Assembly: GCF_008017455.1 (NCBI RefSeq)
Contig: NZ_VRTY01000009.1
Coordinates: 1-64,000, forward strand
DNA: 64,000 bases
Direction of reading: 5' to 3'
Origin: Pontibacter qinzhouensis
GTDB taxonomy: Bacteria; Bacteroidota; Bacteroidia; Cytophagales; Hymenobacteraceae
Below are positions 1-9,346 of this stretch, one piece after another. The notes beneath the pieces were generated by a model. The model did no database searches and was not told the DNA's origin. It saw only the letters and a program-made list of their open reading frames with translations. The translations under genes and the position numbers were made by a program. Position 1 is the stretch's first letter. The number at the start of each line of letters is the position of its first letter.

Positions 1-4
1 GGTT

Positions 5-144
5 CTTATCAAGAAAGACTGAGGGACAGGGCCCGTCGACGTCTTAGCAACCTGGGTAATGCCGAGGTGCTAACTCCCTCCTGGTAACCATAGCCAGGGA
101 AGATAAGACTGTGCATCCTACCTCCGGGTGTCCTTCTTGATAAG
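5..144 (+). promoter_or_regulatory. SAM-I (S-box) riboswitch
   Basis: This is an S-adenosylmethionine-sensing leader ahead of metH. An 11-bp P1 helix closes it: CTTATCAAGAA at 5-15 pairs perfectly with TTCTTGATAAG at 134-144. Inside lie the hallmark S-box pieces: GACTGAGGGACAGGGCCC (17-34) and TTAGCAACCTG (44-54), followed by the further paired arms. The aptamer ends 44 nt before the metH start, so control probably acts on transcription continuation or translation of metH; I see no clear terminator in the short gap. The promoter lies upstream of the window. Confidence 0.93.
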
Positions 145-188
145 CAACAAAGGTTGTAGAATAGTTAGAGAAGAGAGACACCATTTTC

Positions 189-3100
189 ATGAAAAATCAT
201 CCTATTTATAAACTGCTGCAGGAGCGCGTGCTGGTGCTTGATGGCGCCATGGGTACCATGATTCAGCGATACGAGCTACAGGAGCAGGATTTCCGCGGCG
301 ACCGCTTTAAAGATCATCCCAGCGACCTGAAAGGCAATAACGACTTGCTCTCGCTTACCCGCCCCGATGTGATCAAGCAAATCCACCTCGATTACTTAGA
401 GGCAGGCGCAGACATTATCGAGACAAACACCTTTAGTGGCACCACCATTGCCATGGCCGATTACCACCTCGAGCACATCGTGTATGAACTTAACTACGAG
501 TCGGCCAGGATTGCACGGGAGGCAGCAGATGAAATTACCGCTAAAAACCCGGCCAAACCGCGTTTGGTGGCAGGAGCCATCGGCCCGACCAATCGCACCG
601 CGTCTCTCTCTCCGGATGTAAACAACCCCGGCTACCGCGCCATCACCTTCGATCAGTTGGTAGAAGCTTATTATGAACAGGTAAAAGGATTAGCAGATGG
701 TGGCTGCGATGTGCTGCTCATCGAAACCGTTTTTGATACCCTGAACTGTAAAGCGGCACTTTTTGCTGCCGAACAATTTGTAGTAGACGGCGGCAAAAAA
801 CTACCGATCATGGTGTCCGGCACTATTACCGATGCCAGCGGCCGAACCTTGTCGGGCCAGACGGTGGAAGCTTTCTGGAACTCTATATCGCATGCGCCTA
901 TCGTGAGCGTTGGCTTTAACTGTGCTTTGGGCGCACGCCAGCTTAAAACGCACATTCAGGAGCTGTCGCGTATTTCTGATATCTACATCAGTGCTTACCC
1001 GAATGCCGGTCTGCCAAACGCCTTTGGGGGCTACGACGAAACAGCCGACGAAATGGGCGCTATTGTAGAAGAGTACCTGCAGGAAGGACTGGTCAATATA
1101 CTCGGTGGTTGTTGTGGCACTACACCATCGCACATCAAGCGCATTGCCGAACTGGCGGCCAAACACACGCCCCGCAAACCTTCCGTTATTGATCCATTGC
1201 CACGCTACAGTGGTTTGGAGCCGCTTACGGTTACACCCGAAACGCTGTTTATAAACGTAGGCGAACGTACTAACGTAACAGGCTCCCGCAAATTTGCCCG
1301 TCTTATTGTAGAAGGCCAGTTTGAAGAGGCCCTGGCCGTTGCCCGTCAGCAGGTAGAAGGCGGAGCGCAGATCATAGACGTGAACATGGACGAAGGCATG
1401 CTCGACTCGGAGCAGGCCATGGCCAACTTCCTCAACCTGATCGCTTCAGAGCCAGACATTTCCAAACTGCCCATCATGATCGACTCTTCGAAGTGGAGTG
1501 TGATAGAGTCCGGGCTGAAATGTGTGCAGGGCAAATCCATTGTAAACTCTATCAGCTTAAAAGAAGGCGAAGACAGTTTCCGGAAGCTGGCCCGCAAGGT
1601 ACGCCAATACGGAGCAGCTGTAGTCGTGATGGCTTTCGATGAGCAGGGGCAGGCCGATACGCTGGCACGCCGTCAGGAAATCTGCAGCCGCTCTTACCGA
1701 ATTCTGGTAGACGAAGTAGGCTTCCCGCCACAAGACATTATTTTCGACCCCAACATACTAGCCATTGCCACTGGTATAGAAGAACATAACAACTATGCCG
1801 TAGAATACCTCGATTCGGTTCGCTGGATCAAAGAAAACCTGCCGCATGCCCTGGTAAGCGGTGGCGTGAGTAACCTTTCGTTCTCTTTCAGAGGAAACGA
1901 CCTCGTACGCGAAGCCATGCACACCGTGTTCCTGTACTACGCCGTGCAGGCCGGTATGGACATGGGTATCGTGAATGCCGGTATGATGGGCATTTACGAA
2001 GAAATACCACGAGAGCTGCGCGACCTGATTGAGGATGTGATTTTCAACCGTCACCCCGATGCTACTGAAAAGCTGGTAAATTATGCCGAAACCGTAAAAG
2101 GCAAAGGCAAAACAGCCACCGGAGCCGATAACGCTTGGCGCGATGCTCCTGTAGAAGAGCGCCTGAAGCATTCGCTGGTAAAAGGCATTGTAGAGTTTAT
2201 CGACGAAGACACAGAAGAAGCCCGCCAGAAAGCCACCAAAACACTCGACGTAATTGAAGGCCCGCTGATGGCCGGTATGTCGGTAGTAGGCGACTTGTTC
2301 GGAGCTGGCAAAATGTTCCTGCCACAGGTAGTGAAAAGTGCCCGCGTAATGAAAAAATCGGTAGCCTACCTATTGCCGTTTATGGAGAAGGAGAAGCTGG
2401 CATCCGACACTTCTAAGTCAACGGCGGGCACTATATTAATGGCAACCGTGAAAGGCGACGTACACGACATCGGCAAAAACATTGTAGGTGTAGTACTCGC
2501 TTGTAACAACTACGAAGTAATTGACATGGGCGTGATGGTGCCCCTCGACAAGATACTGGCAGAGGCAGAAGCACAGAAAGTAGATATCATTGGTCTGAGC
2601 GGCCTGATTACGCCATCGCTGGATGAGATGGTGTATGTGGCGCAGGAAATGGAACGCCGTGGCCTGAAAATTCCGCTGCTGATTGGTGGTGCTACTACGT
2701 CGCGCATTCATACAGCCGTAAAAATAGCGCCTAAGTACAGCGGCCCGGTAGTACACGTGCACGATGCTTCGCGCAGTGTAACCGTAGTGAGCAGCCTGCT
2801 CAGCAGCAGCCACGAGACCTACGAAGCCGAAATAACAGCAGAGTACCAGAAGCTCCGCGAAGACCACCACGGCCGCACCAAAGACCGCGCTTTCGCCACT
2901 ATAGCAGAAGCCCGAGCCAACAAGTTTAAAGTAGACTGGCAGGCATCACAACCTGTAAAGCCAAGTTTCCTGGGTAACAAGGTATTCACCAATTACCCAC
3001 TGGCGGAGATCGTGCCGTACATCGACTGGACTCCTTTTTTCCATACCTGGGAGCTGAAGCGCCAGTACCCAAAAATTCTGAACGACCCGGAACTGGGGGC

Positions 3101-3896
3101 AGAAGCCACCAAACTGTTTGCCGATGCGCAGGAAATGCTGCAGCAGATCGTAGATGAAGCTTTGCTCGAGGCGCGTGCCGTGGTAGGTTTCTACCCGGCC
3201 AATGTAGAGGCCGACGACACGATAGAGGTTTATGCGGATGATTCACGTGGAAACCTGCTCACCGAGTTCCACACGCTGCGCCAGCAAGGCAAGAAAGGCG
3301 ATAAAGTACCGAACATGGCCTTCTCTGATTTCGTGGCTCCGAAAGAAACAGGAGTGCCCGATTACATTGGAGGGTTTGCCGTGTCGGCAGGTTTTGGCAT
3401 AGAAAAGCTGGTAGAAAAATACGAAGCCGACCACGACGACTACCGCTCCATTATGGTAAAAGCCCTGGCCGACCGCCTGGCAGAAGCCTTTGCCGAACTC
3501 ATGCACGCCAAAGTACGGAAAGAACTGTGGGGTTACGCACCAGACGAAGCTTTAGGAAACGATGAGCTGATAAAAGAGAAATATCAGGGTGTTCGTCCGG
3601 CACCAGGCTACCCCGGCTGCCCCGACCATACCGAGAAAATTACGCTGTTTAACCTGCTGAAGGCAGAGGAGCAGACCGGCATTATCCTGACCGAGAACCT
3701 GGCTATGTACCCAGCCTCCTCGGTGAGCGGCCTGTACTTCTCGCACCCTGAGTCGCGCTATTTCGGCCTCGGCAAAATAGGGGAAGACCAGGTAGCCGAC
3801 ATTGCCCGCCGCAAAGGCATGCCGCAGGAAGAACTGGAGCGCTGGCTCTCACCAAACCTGAATTATGACCCGCAACAGGTACAGCAGCCAGCTTAA
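189..3896 (+). CDS. metH: Cobalamin-dependent methionine synthase MetH
   Basis: Transfers the methyl group of 5-methyl-tetrahydrofolate to homocysteine through a cobalamin cofactor in the cytosol. At 1235 residues it matches full-length four-module MetH. The homocysteine module carries the zinc ligands Cys245 and the Cys308-Cys309 pair (GGCCGTTP). The pterin-binding module follows from about residue 345 ([12 protein letters not shown]). The cobalamin module has DVHDIGKN, with His759 as the predicted cobalt ligand. The C-terminal reactivation module keeps the SAM-binding [12 protein letters not shown] stretch. The ATG at 189 starts the conserved N terminus. It lies directly behind a SAM riboswitch and is followed by metF, which makes its substrate. 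No truncation is seen. Confidence 0.97.
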   Translation: MKNHPIYKLLQERVLVLDGAMGTMIQRYELQEQDFRGDRFKDHPSDLKGNNDLLSLTRPDVIKQIHLDYLEAGADIIETNTFSGTTIAMADYHLEHIVYELNYESARIAREAADEITAKNPAKPRLVAGAIGPTNRTASLSPDVNNPGYRAITFDQLVEAYYEQVKGLADGGCDVLLIETVFDTLNCKAALFAAEQFVVDGGKKLPIMVSGTITDASGRTLSGQTVEAFWNSISHAPIVSVGFNCALGARQLKTHIQELSRISDIYISAYPNAGLPNAFGGYDETADEMGAIVEEYLQEGLVNILGGCCGTTPSHIKRIAELAAKHTPRKPSVIDPLPRYSGLEPLTVTPETLFINVGERTNVTGSRKFARLIVEGQFEEALAVARQQVEGGAQIIDVNMDEGMLDSEQAMANFLNLIASEPDISKLPIMIDSSKWSVIESGLKCVQGKSIVNSISLKEGEDSFRKLARKVRQYGAAVVVMAFDEQGQADTLARRQEICSRSYRILVDEVGFPPQDIIFDPNILAIATGIEEHNNYAVEYLDSVRWIKENLPHALVSGGVSNLSFSFRGNDLVREAMHTVFLYYAVQAGMDMGIVNAGMMGIYEEIPRELRDLIEDVIFNRHPDATEKLVNYAETVKGKGKTATGADNAWRDAPVEERLKHSLVKGIVEFIDEDTEEARQKATKTLDVIEGPLMAGMSVVGDLFGAGKMFLPQVVKSARVMKKSVAYLLPFMEKEKLASDTSKSTAGTILMATVKGDVHDIGKNIVGVVLACNNYEVIDMGVMVPLDKILAEAEAQKVDIIGLSGLITPSLDEMVYVAQEMERRGLKIPLLIGGATTSRIHTAVKIAPKYSGPVVHVHDASRSVTVVSSLLSSSHETYEAEITAEYQKLREDHHGRTKDRAFATIAEARANKFKVDWQASQPVKPSFLGNKVFTNYPLAEIVPYIDWTPFFHTWELKRQYPKILNDPELGAEATKLFADAQEMLQQIVDEALLEARAVVGFYPANVEADDTIEVYADDSRGNLLTEFHTLRQQGKKGDKVPNMAFSDFVAPKETGVPDYIGGFAVSAGFGIEKLVEKYEADHDDYRSIMVKALADRLAEAFAELMHAKVRKELWGYAPDEALGNDELIKEKYQGVRPAPGYPGCPDHTEKITLFNLLKAEEQTGIILTENLAMYPASSVSGLYFSHPESRYFGLGKIGEDQVADIARRKGMPQEELERWLSPNLNYDPQQVQQPA

Positions 3897-3898
3897 AT

Positions 3899-4054
3899 AA
3901 GATATTAGATCCTAGATTATAGATGTTAGACTTTTGCAGGAGATGTTTCTCCTGTTTTAGTAAAGGAACTGAAACTATAGTAAAAGAAAGCTCAGAACCA
4001 TAATTCACACATCCAAAATCTAGTATCTAACATCTAGTATCTAACATCTAAAAA
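3899..4054. repeat. Intergenic TAGATGTTAGAC-type short repeats (Repeat D)
   Basis: The metH-metF gap holds AT-rich, imperfectly repeated words such as GATATTAGATCC, TAGATGTTAGAC and, near the right end, TCTAGTATCTAACATCTAG in tandem. The two ends are roughly reverse complements of each other. Similar words recur at 17826-17858, 47056-47096 and 53930-53960. No gene or clear terminator is seen here, so metF could be read from metH transcripts. Confidence 0.6.
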
Positions 4055-4071
4055 ACTATCCTTACCGCTAA

Positions 4072-5025
4072 ATGAAAGTAACGGAACATTTCAATAACGC
4101 TCAAAAAACCTTATTTACCTTCGAGATATTGCCTCCGCTGAAAGGTGAGAACATGCGCACCCTATTCGACCACATCGATCCGCTGATGGAGTTTAAGCCG
4201 CCTTTTATAGACGTAACTTATCACCGGGAGGAATATGTGTACAAGCAGCGGGAGAACGGCCTGCTCGAAAAAATTACGACACGCAAGCGCCCCGGCACAG
4301 TGGGCATTTGTGCGGCCATCCAGAACTATTACAAAGTAGACACGGTGCCACACCTGATCTGTGGCGGCTTCAGCAAAGAAGAAACCGAGAACGCGCTCAT
4401 CGATCTGCACTTTCTGGGCATCGACAATGTGCTGGTACTTCGAGGCGATTGTGTGAAGAACGAATCGCGGTTTACACCGGAGCCGGGAGGCCATGCCTAT
4501 GCTACTCAGCTAATAGAGCAGGTAGTGGATATGAACAACGGCCGCTACCTTGATGAGGAGCAGACCTTTAAAAACCACACCGATTTTTGCATAGGCGTTG
4601 CCGGTTACCCTGAAAAGCACTCTGAAGCTCCTAACCTGAAAGCCGACTTAAACTGGCTGAAAAGGAAGATAGAACTCGGAGCAGACTATATCGTAACGCA
4701 GATGTTTTTCGACACGCAGAAATACATCGACTTTGTAAAACTATGCCGCGAAGAAGGCATTAACGTGCCCATTATTCCAGGCCTTAAACCGCTTACCACT
4801 AAATCACAGCTTTCTGTACTACCAAGCTTCTTCCACCTCGACATTCCGTGTGAGCTGGCCGAAGCCGTGGAAGCCTGCAGAGACAACAAACAGGTAGCAG
4901 AAGTAGGCGTGGAGTGGGCCATTAAACAATCTAAAGAGCTGATGGAGTTTGGCGTGCCGTGCCTGCACTATTACTCGATGGGCCGCTCAGGTTCTGTTAG
5001 AAAAGTAGCAGAAGCGCTCTTTTAG
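4072..5025 (+). CDS. metF: 5,10-methylenetetrahydrofolate reductase MetF
   Basis: FAD-dependent cytosolic enzyme that reduces 5,10-methylene-THF to 5-methyl-THF, the methyl donor for both methionine synthases in this window. At 317 residues it is the usual size for the bacterial TIM-barrel form. Characteristic segments are FEILPPLKG near the N terminus, VTYHREE (residues 43-49), LVLRGD before the FAD site, and GVAGYPEKH followed by LGADYIVTQMFFD in the C-terminal half. It is co-directional with metH, 175 nt downstream, and ends at a hairpin terminator. The ATG at 4072 gives the full conserved N terminus. Confidence 0.96.
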   Translation: MKVTEHFNNAQKTLFTFEILPPLKGENMRTLFDHIDPLMEFKPPFIDVTYHREEYVYKQRENGLLEKITTRKRPGTVGICAAIQNYYKVDTVPHLICGGFSKEETENALIDLHFLGIDNVLVLRGDCVKNESRFTPEPGGHAYATQLIEQVVDMNNGRYLDEEQTFKNHTDFCIGVAGYPEKHSEAPNLKADLNWLKRKIELGADYIVTQMFFDTQKYIDFVKLCREEGINVPIIPGLKPLTTKSQLSVLPSFFHLDIPCELAEAVEACRDNKQVAEVGVEWAIKQSKELMEFGVPCLHYYSMGRSGSVRKVAEALF

Positions 5026-5049
5026 AAAAAGAAAACCTACTGGAATATG

Positions 5050-5079
5050 AAAGGCTGTGGCTATTGCTACAGCCTTTTT
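5050..5079 (+). terminator. Intrinsic terminator after metF
   Basis: AAAGGCTGTGG and CTACAGCCTTT form an 11-position stem with one mismatch and a short loop, followed by a T run, 25 nt after the metF stop codon. Confidence 0.8.
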
Positions 5080-5110
5080 AGTTGCACTATAAGTTTAAGG
5101 TTACTCGAAA

Positions 5111-5143
5111 GACCTCGCAGCGTCTTTCAGACCTGCGAGCGTC
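5111..5143. repeat. GC-rich hairpin repeat, left copy
   Basis: Contains the arms CTCGCAG and CTGCGAG around an inner GTCT / AGAC stem. A second copy in opposite orientation lies at 5380-5412; about 30 of 33 positions match after reverse complementing. The pair lies in the metF-hemW convergent spacer. Confidence 0.65.
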
Positions 5144-5224
5144 TGCTGGAATAGCATCGGCTATGGTTCTGTTTGCTACTGCTCTTTAGACACTAACTAC
5201 ATTCAACTAAAACACGTCGGGTAG

Positions 5225-5283
5225 ACCCTTGGCAAAATTTTGATAAAAAACCTTCCGGAGGCCTGTTTCATTCGAATAATTTA
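5225..5283 (-). repeat. Repeat A copy 1
   Basis: Read on the minus strand it starts AATTATTCGAATGAAAC, has the core GGCCTCCGGAAGG and ends GCCAAGGGT. It is the inverted partner of copy 2: 36 nt are identical after reverse complementing. The GGGT end faces the 3' end of metF. Confidence 0.85.
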
Positions 5284-5379
5284 GAAGCTAACACTAAAGC
5301 AAGTTGATTTGTCCGACAGAACTTCCTTGTTTGTGCTTGGATTTTCACTGGAGCTTCTTTTCATCTGCTTCGCCCACAA

Positions 5380-5412
5380 GATGCTCGCAGGTCTGGAAGA
5401 CGCTACGAGGTC
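5380..5412. repeat. GC-rich hairpin repeat, right copy
   Basis: Inverted partner of 5111-5143, with arms CTCGCAG and CTACGAG around GTCT / AGAC. The sequence between Repeat A copies 1 and 2 otherwise shows no credible gene. Confidence 0.6.
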
Positions 5413-5447
5413 ACGCTCATTATTCAACTTTCAAGCAATCAGCAACC

Positions 5448-5506
5448 AATTATTCGAATGAAACAGGCCTCCGGAAGGTTTTTGGGGCTTTAGGTGTCAA
5501 GGGTAA
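5448..5506 (+). repeat. Repeat A copy 2
   Basis: AATTATTCGAATGAAAC, then GGCCTCCGGAAGG, then GTCAAGGGT. The GGGT end lies about 35 nt from the hemW stop codon. It forms a long inverted pair with copy 1. Confidence 0.85.
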
Positions 5507-5539
5507 GGTTTTGCAACACCGCTTGTTAGCCAGCTTTAC

Positions 5540-6664
5540 CTACAGAAACAGGTCGAGTGTGATCTGGTCGGCGAGGAGTTTGCCTTTGTCGGTGAGGTAA
5601 AGTATGTTATTGTTAATTTGCGCCAGCCCTTTTTGCTGTAGTTCCTGCAGGTAACTGGCATGCGTAGTGGCCAGGTCGAAGCCAAGCTCCTGTTTCAGTT
5701 TAGCAAGGTCACAGCCCCAGTTGGTGCGGAGGCTGGTGAGCAGGTAATCGTTGGCCTGGTCGGCAGGGGAGAGGGTTTCCAGCTCGAACAACAGTTGCCC
5801 CTGCTGCAGGGCATCGATGTACTTTTTGTTGTGCGCCACATTGTGCTGCCGCGTAGGTCCGTTAAACGAGTGAGCACTTGGCCCGATGCCCAGGTAATGC
5901 ACGCCACGCCAGTAGTTGCTGTTGTGTTTCGATTCGTAACCGGGTTGGCAGAAATTGGAAATCTCGTACTGCACAAAGCCGTGCAGCTTCATAAGAGAGA
6001 GTAAGATTTCGAACTGCTGTGCTGTAAACTCATCTTCGGGTGCTATAAAGGTGCCTTTCTTGCTCCAGCGGCCAAACACAGTATCAGACTCAATGGTAAG
6101 GGCGTAACAGGAAACATGCTGCACCTGCAGCAAAAACAGTTTCTCCAGATCCTGCAGCCAAATGCTATGGTCCGGAGCCGGGATGCCATAAATCAGGTCT
6201 ACCGTAATATTATCGAATCCTGCTGCCTGGGCGTCTTTTACAGATTGCAGGCTTTCGGTGGCGATGTGAGCACGGTTCATCAGGCGCAGGTGCGGCTCAT
6301 GGAACGACTGCAGCCCAATGCTTAGGCGGTTAATGCCTGCCTGCCGTAGCTCCTGCAGCTTGGTGGGTGTCAGGTCATCGGGGTTGGCTTCTAAGGTTAT
6401 CTCGGCATCTTCAGCCACCTTAAATAACTGCCTAACCGTTTGCAGAATAGCCATGAGTTCCTGCTGGCTGAGCAGCGAAGGAGTGCCGCCGCCAAAGTAG
6501 ACAGTCTGCACCGACTGCCCCCGCAGATAGTCCTGCCGCAGTTGCAGCTCCTGCTGTATGGCCTGCACCATCTGCTCCTTCAGCCCCATAGAGGTACTGA
6601 AATGGAAGTCGCAGTAATAGCAGGCCTGCCTGCAGAATGGTATATGTATGTAAATGCCTGCCAA
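5540..6664 (-). CDS. hemW: HemW-type radical SAM haem chaperone (coproporphyrinogen oxidase-like)
   Basis: Radical SAM protein of the HemN/HemW family. The signature IHIPFCRQACYYCDFHF near the N terminus holds the CxxxCxxC iron-sulfur cysteines with the extra Cys typical of the family, followed by FGGGTPSLL. Members of this length (about 375 residues) are mostly HemW haem chaperones rather than true HemN oxidases; the longer N-terminal HemN extension is absent. I place the start at the TTG at 6664 (reading MAGIYIHIPF) because the family normally begins there. A further 16 codons upstream run into Repeat B sequence and look non-coding. It is convergent with metF. Confidence 0.9.
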   Translation of the reverse strand: MAGIYIHIPFCRQACYYCDFHFSTSMGLKEQMVQAIQQELQLRQDYLRGQSVQTVYFGGGTPSLLSQQELMAILQTVRQLFKVAEDAEITLEANPDDLTPTKLQELRQAGINRLSIGLQSFHEPHLRLMNRAHIATESLQSVKDAQAAGFDNITVDLIYGIPAPDHSIWLQDLEKLFLLQVQHVSCYALTIESDTVFGRWSKKGTFIAPEDEFTAQQFEILLSLMKLHGFVQYEISNFCQPGYESKHNSNYWRGVHYLGIGPSAHSFNGPTRQHNVAHNKKYIDALQQGQLLFELETLSPADQANDYLLTSLRTNWGCDLAKLKQELGFDLATTHASYLQELQQKGLAQINNNILYLTDKGKLLADQITLDLFL

Positions 6665-6904
6665 CGTATTTGATTTAATGCTGCTGTCGTTATAGCTTAG
6701 GAGCTTCGCCAAATTAGAAAATAAAAATTAAAAACTAGAAATGTCAGGAAACCTGCTTTTATGATAGCGATAGAAGCAATTTTCAGCTGTTTGTTATTTG
6801 TGACTTGCTGATTTGTTGTAACGGCTTTACTTATGTTATGTATCGGAACTATAACCGCTCATTTTTGCTTTTATCTCCAGTTATGCTCCGGGCAAAGTAA
6901 CCTA

Positions 6905-6934
6905 TTGCAATAGGCTTTGGTTCCGGTATATTTG
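6905..6934 (+). promoter_or_regulatory. Bacteroidota-type promoter
   Basis: TTG at 6905-6907, a 19-bp spacer and TATATTTG at 6927-6934 match the phylum's -33/-7 consensus exactly. The -33 part falls in the 14-bp palindrome CCTATTGCAATAGG (6901-6914), a possible operator. Transcription would begin near 6940 and run toward the outer-membrane gene. Confidence 0.6.
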
Positions 6935-6935
6935 C

Positions 6936-6984
6936 CGGTGCCTGTGCTGTAGCGCCAAAGCTCAGCGCTACAGCACAGGCACCG
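6936..6984 (+). other. Perfect 19-bp stem hairpin at the predicted transcript start
   Basis: CGGTGCCTGTGCTGTAGCG (6936-6954) pairs perfectly with 6966-6984 across an 11-nt loop, followed by TTTTG. It looks like a strong intrinsic terminator, but no gene ends here: hemW starts to the left and the outer-membrane gene to the right. It could attenuate the downstream gene, stabilise its leader or end a tiny RNA. Confidence 0.6.
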
Positions 6985-7158
6985 TTTTGTTATAGTAAAG
7001 CTGTCATAACAAATTAGCAGCTCCCAACTAAAAAACTGATAAAAATGCTTCTAAATAAGTCATTACAACACATTTCTCAACATTTTTAATTTTGAATTTC
7101 TAATTTTTAATTTGGCGAAGCTCCATAACAACCTGTAGTCCGAAATTATTCAGTGCAA

Positions 7159-8934
7159 ATGTACAAATTCCTCTTGTTGTTCCTGTGCTTTTCGCTTTGC
7201 CTGCAGTTGGTGCAGGCGCAGGTGCCTCAGCAGATACAGGTGCAAGCCAGGCAACGGACTCTGACGTTACACATCAGCACACCTCAACCGGAGCAGCGGG
7301 CCGTAATGCGGCAATATAATTTTAAATCACAGCTTGCCGATTCTGCAGAAGCAAGGAACGAGGTGCGGGCCCTGGTGCACCGCATGCAGCAAGATGCCTA
7401 TTTGCTGGCCTCAGCCGATAGTGTATTTCTTAGGCAAGATACGCTCCACGTGAAACTGCACATAGGCGATCGCTTTGAGTGGGCCGCCTTGCGCAATGGC
7501 AACCTGAGCGAAGGCATCTTGGTAGAGTCGGGTTTCCGCGAGAAGTTTTACCGCAACACACCTTTTAAACCCGCAGAATACGTAAAGCTGCAGCAGCGCA
7601 TTCTGGAATACGCAGAGCGCAACGGCTACCCCTTCGCCTCCGTCTGGCTCGACTCAGTGGCTATATCAGGTAACAAGATAGAAGGGGTGCTGATGGTAGA
7701 GAAAGCTTTTTTGGTTACCTACGACTCTCTCCACATACAAGGCAAAAGCAAAACGCAGCCTAAGTTCCTCACACGCTACCTGCAGCTCTACCCAGGCCAG
7801 CCTTATAACCAGGACCAGGTAAATGCTTCGCAGCGTATGCTCACATCGTTGCCTTACATTAAGGTAACGCGGCCGCCACAGGTACGCTTTTATAAAGATA
7901 AAGCCACCGTATATTATTTCCTGGACGACCGTCAGGCAAACCAGCTCGATGGCGTAGTCGGGTTTCTGCCGGACCCTAACCGACGCGACAATAAACTGCT
8001 TATAACCGGCGAGGCCAACCTGAACATCCGCAACATTAAGGGGAGCGGCAAGCAACTAGGTCTGCAGTGGCGGCGCGTAAACCGCGGATCTGTGGTGCTG
8101 AACGGGGAGTACCTGCACCCGAACCTCTTCGGGACACCTTTCGAGTTAGGTGGCCGCTTTGGCTTACTCAAGCAGGATTCGTCTTTTATTACTGTGCAGC
8201 CTCAGCTCCAGCTCTCGTACTACACCATTAAATATGGAAAGTTCAGTGTGTTTAGTGAGTGGCGCAGCGCCAACGTACTCTCTACGGCCAACCGGCAGAG
8301 CCTGCAGAACCTCGACCTGGCCGATGCCCGCACCAACACCTACGGCATTAACTACCTCTGGAATAACCTCGACGATTTTTATTTTCCGAAGCGTGGACGG
8401 CTGGTGGAGCTCCAGTTTTCGGCAGGTAACAAACGGCTGCTGCGTAACCCGCTGTTTGAGCAGAGCTTTTACGATACCCTGCAGCAGCGCACCACGCAGC
8501 TTAGTGTGGGGCTGCAACTGGAGAATTTTCTCAGAATCGGCAAAACAAGTGTGCTCCTGACCTGCCTGCGCGGCAGAGCCCTGCTAAACGACCAGCTTTT
8601 CCTCAACGACATGTACCGCCTTGGTGGCCTCGGCTCGCTCCGAGGCTTCGACGATTTTTTCTTTTATGCTTCTTCGTATGCTGTGGGTACGCTGGAGTAC
8701 CGCCTGTTCACGGCCGAAGACTCTTACGTACTCCTGTTCTACGACCAGGGCTACTACCGCAGCGACCTTGAGAAATCTTTTGAAAAGGATCTGCCTTTAG
8801 GAGTGGGAGGTGGTATTAGCTTTAGTACCGGTGCAGGCATATTCCAGTTGGTATATTCCTTAGGGAGATCGGACCAACAGCCATTAACGTTTAAACATTC
8901 AAAGATACACTTTGGCATTACCAACAAGTTTTAG
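7159..8934 (+). CDS. BamA/TamA-like outer-membrane beta-barrel protein
   Basis: A signal peptide (MYKFLLLFLCFSLC to VQAQ) is followed by about 250 residues with POTRA-like character (ILEYAERNGYPFASVWLDS) and a C-terminal Omp85-type 16-strand barrel. Barrel signs are alternating aromatic strands, the GGLGSLRGFD motif (the conserved RGF of loop 6) and a terminal aromatic residue (FGITNKF). At 591 residues it is closer to TamA or surface-antigen D15 proteins than to the larger BamA with five POTRA domains. It probably inserts or transports proteins or lipids at the outer membrane; the substrate cannot be told. The ATG at 7159 is preferred to the GTG two codons upstream. Confidence 0.85.
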   Translation: MYKFLLLFLCFSLCLQLVQAQVPQQIQVQARQRTLTLHISTPQPEQRAVMRQYNFKSQLADSAEARNEVRALVHRMQQDAYLLASADSVFLRQDTLHVKLHIGDRFEWAALRNGNLSEGILVESGFREKFYRNTPFKPAEYVKLQQRILEYAERNGYPFASVWLDSVAISGNKIEGVLMVEKAFLVTYDSLHIQGKSKTQPKFLTRYLQLYPGQPYNQDQVNASQRMLTSLPYIKVTRPPQVRFYKDKATVYYFLDDRQANQLDGVVGFLPDPNRRDNKLLITGEANLNIRNIKGSGKQLGLQWRRVNRGSVVLNGEYLHPNLFGTPFELGGRFGLLKQDSSFITVQPQLQLSYYTIKYGKFSVFSEWRSANVLSTANRQSLQNLDLADARTNTYGINYLWNNLDDFYFPKRGRLVELQFSAGNKRLLRNPLFEQSFYDTLQQRTTQLSVGLQLENFLRIGKTSVLLTCLRGRALLNDQLFLNDMYRLGGLGSLRGFDDFFFYASSYAVGTLEYRLFTAEDSYVLLFYDQGYYRSDLEKSFEKDLPLGVGGGISFSTGAGIFQLVYSLGRSDQQPLTFKHSKIHFGITNKF

Positions 8935-8972
8935 CAAAGTCTAACTTTTTTAGCTTTTTTTTACGCTGGCAC

Positions 8973-9003
8973 TTGCATAGTAAGAATTATCGCCCTACTT
9001 TTG
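8973..9003 (+). promoter_or_regulatory. Promoter of the initiator tRNA
   Basis: TTG at 8973-8975, a 20-bp spacer and TACTTTTG at 8996-9003 fit TTG-N19/20-TAnnTTTG. The box ends 14 nt before the tRNA. Confidence 0.7.
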
Positions 9004-9017
9004 TAACACAATAACAG

Positions 9018-9090
<73 letters not shown>

Positions 9091-9104
9091 CCTCAGATTA
9101 AAAT

Positions 9105-9139
9105 AAGGCCTTGTAAACTATTTGTTTACAAGGCCTTTC
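9105..9139 (+). terminator. Terminator after tRNA-fMet
   Basis: AAGGCCTTGTAAAC (9105-9118) pairs perfectly with 9124-9137 around a 5-nt loop, 14 nt after the tRNA. Confidence 0.85.
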
Positions 9140-9346
9140 TGATTTAAGGTACCCGGACAGGTGACTAATTCAGAAATTTCCTTCCCCTTCGCTACCAACG
9201 CGGCATCATTTTGTACCCTTACAAGCACTTGCTTATACCTCCTTCTATGAACTTAGATGCTCCCTTCTTTACAAAAAATAAGTAGTTATCAGATTCTGGC
9301 AGTAGTTTTGTAAAACGTATAGCAGTAGCACCTATTTTCATAGCCA

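Larger units (their letters stand above)
6700..7124. repeat. Inverted-repeat-bounded spacer element (Repeat B termini)
   Basis: The divergent spacer between hemW and the outer-membrane gene is bounded by a perfect 17-bp inverted repeat: GGAGCTTCGCCAAATTA at 6700-6716 and its reverse complement at 7108-7124. Both arms continue inward as related A/T-rich sequence. The same terminus occurs singly at 13870-13899 and 29871-29904. Inside lie a promoter and a strong hairpin, described separately. No transposase is present and no clear target duplication was found. Confidence 0.6.

Noticed and set aside
671-3746. Several open frames of 60-145 codons on the minus strand within metH
   Set aside because: They lie fully inside metH, have no recognisable domains and follow the antisense codon pattern of a GC-rich-third-position gene.
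5111-5506. Considered as a CRISPR-like or tandem array
   Set aside because: Repeats are inverted pairs with no regular spacers and no cas genes in the window.
5448-5506. Repeat A as a promoter (ATTATTCTAATG resembling a -7 region)
   Set aside because: Neither strand gives TAnnTTTG at a conserved place, and most copies point toward gene ends rather than starts.
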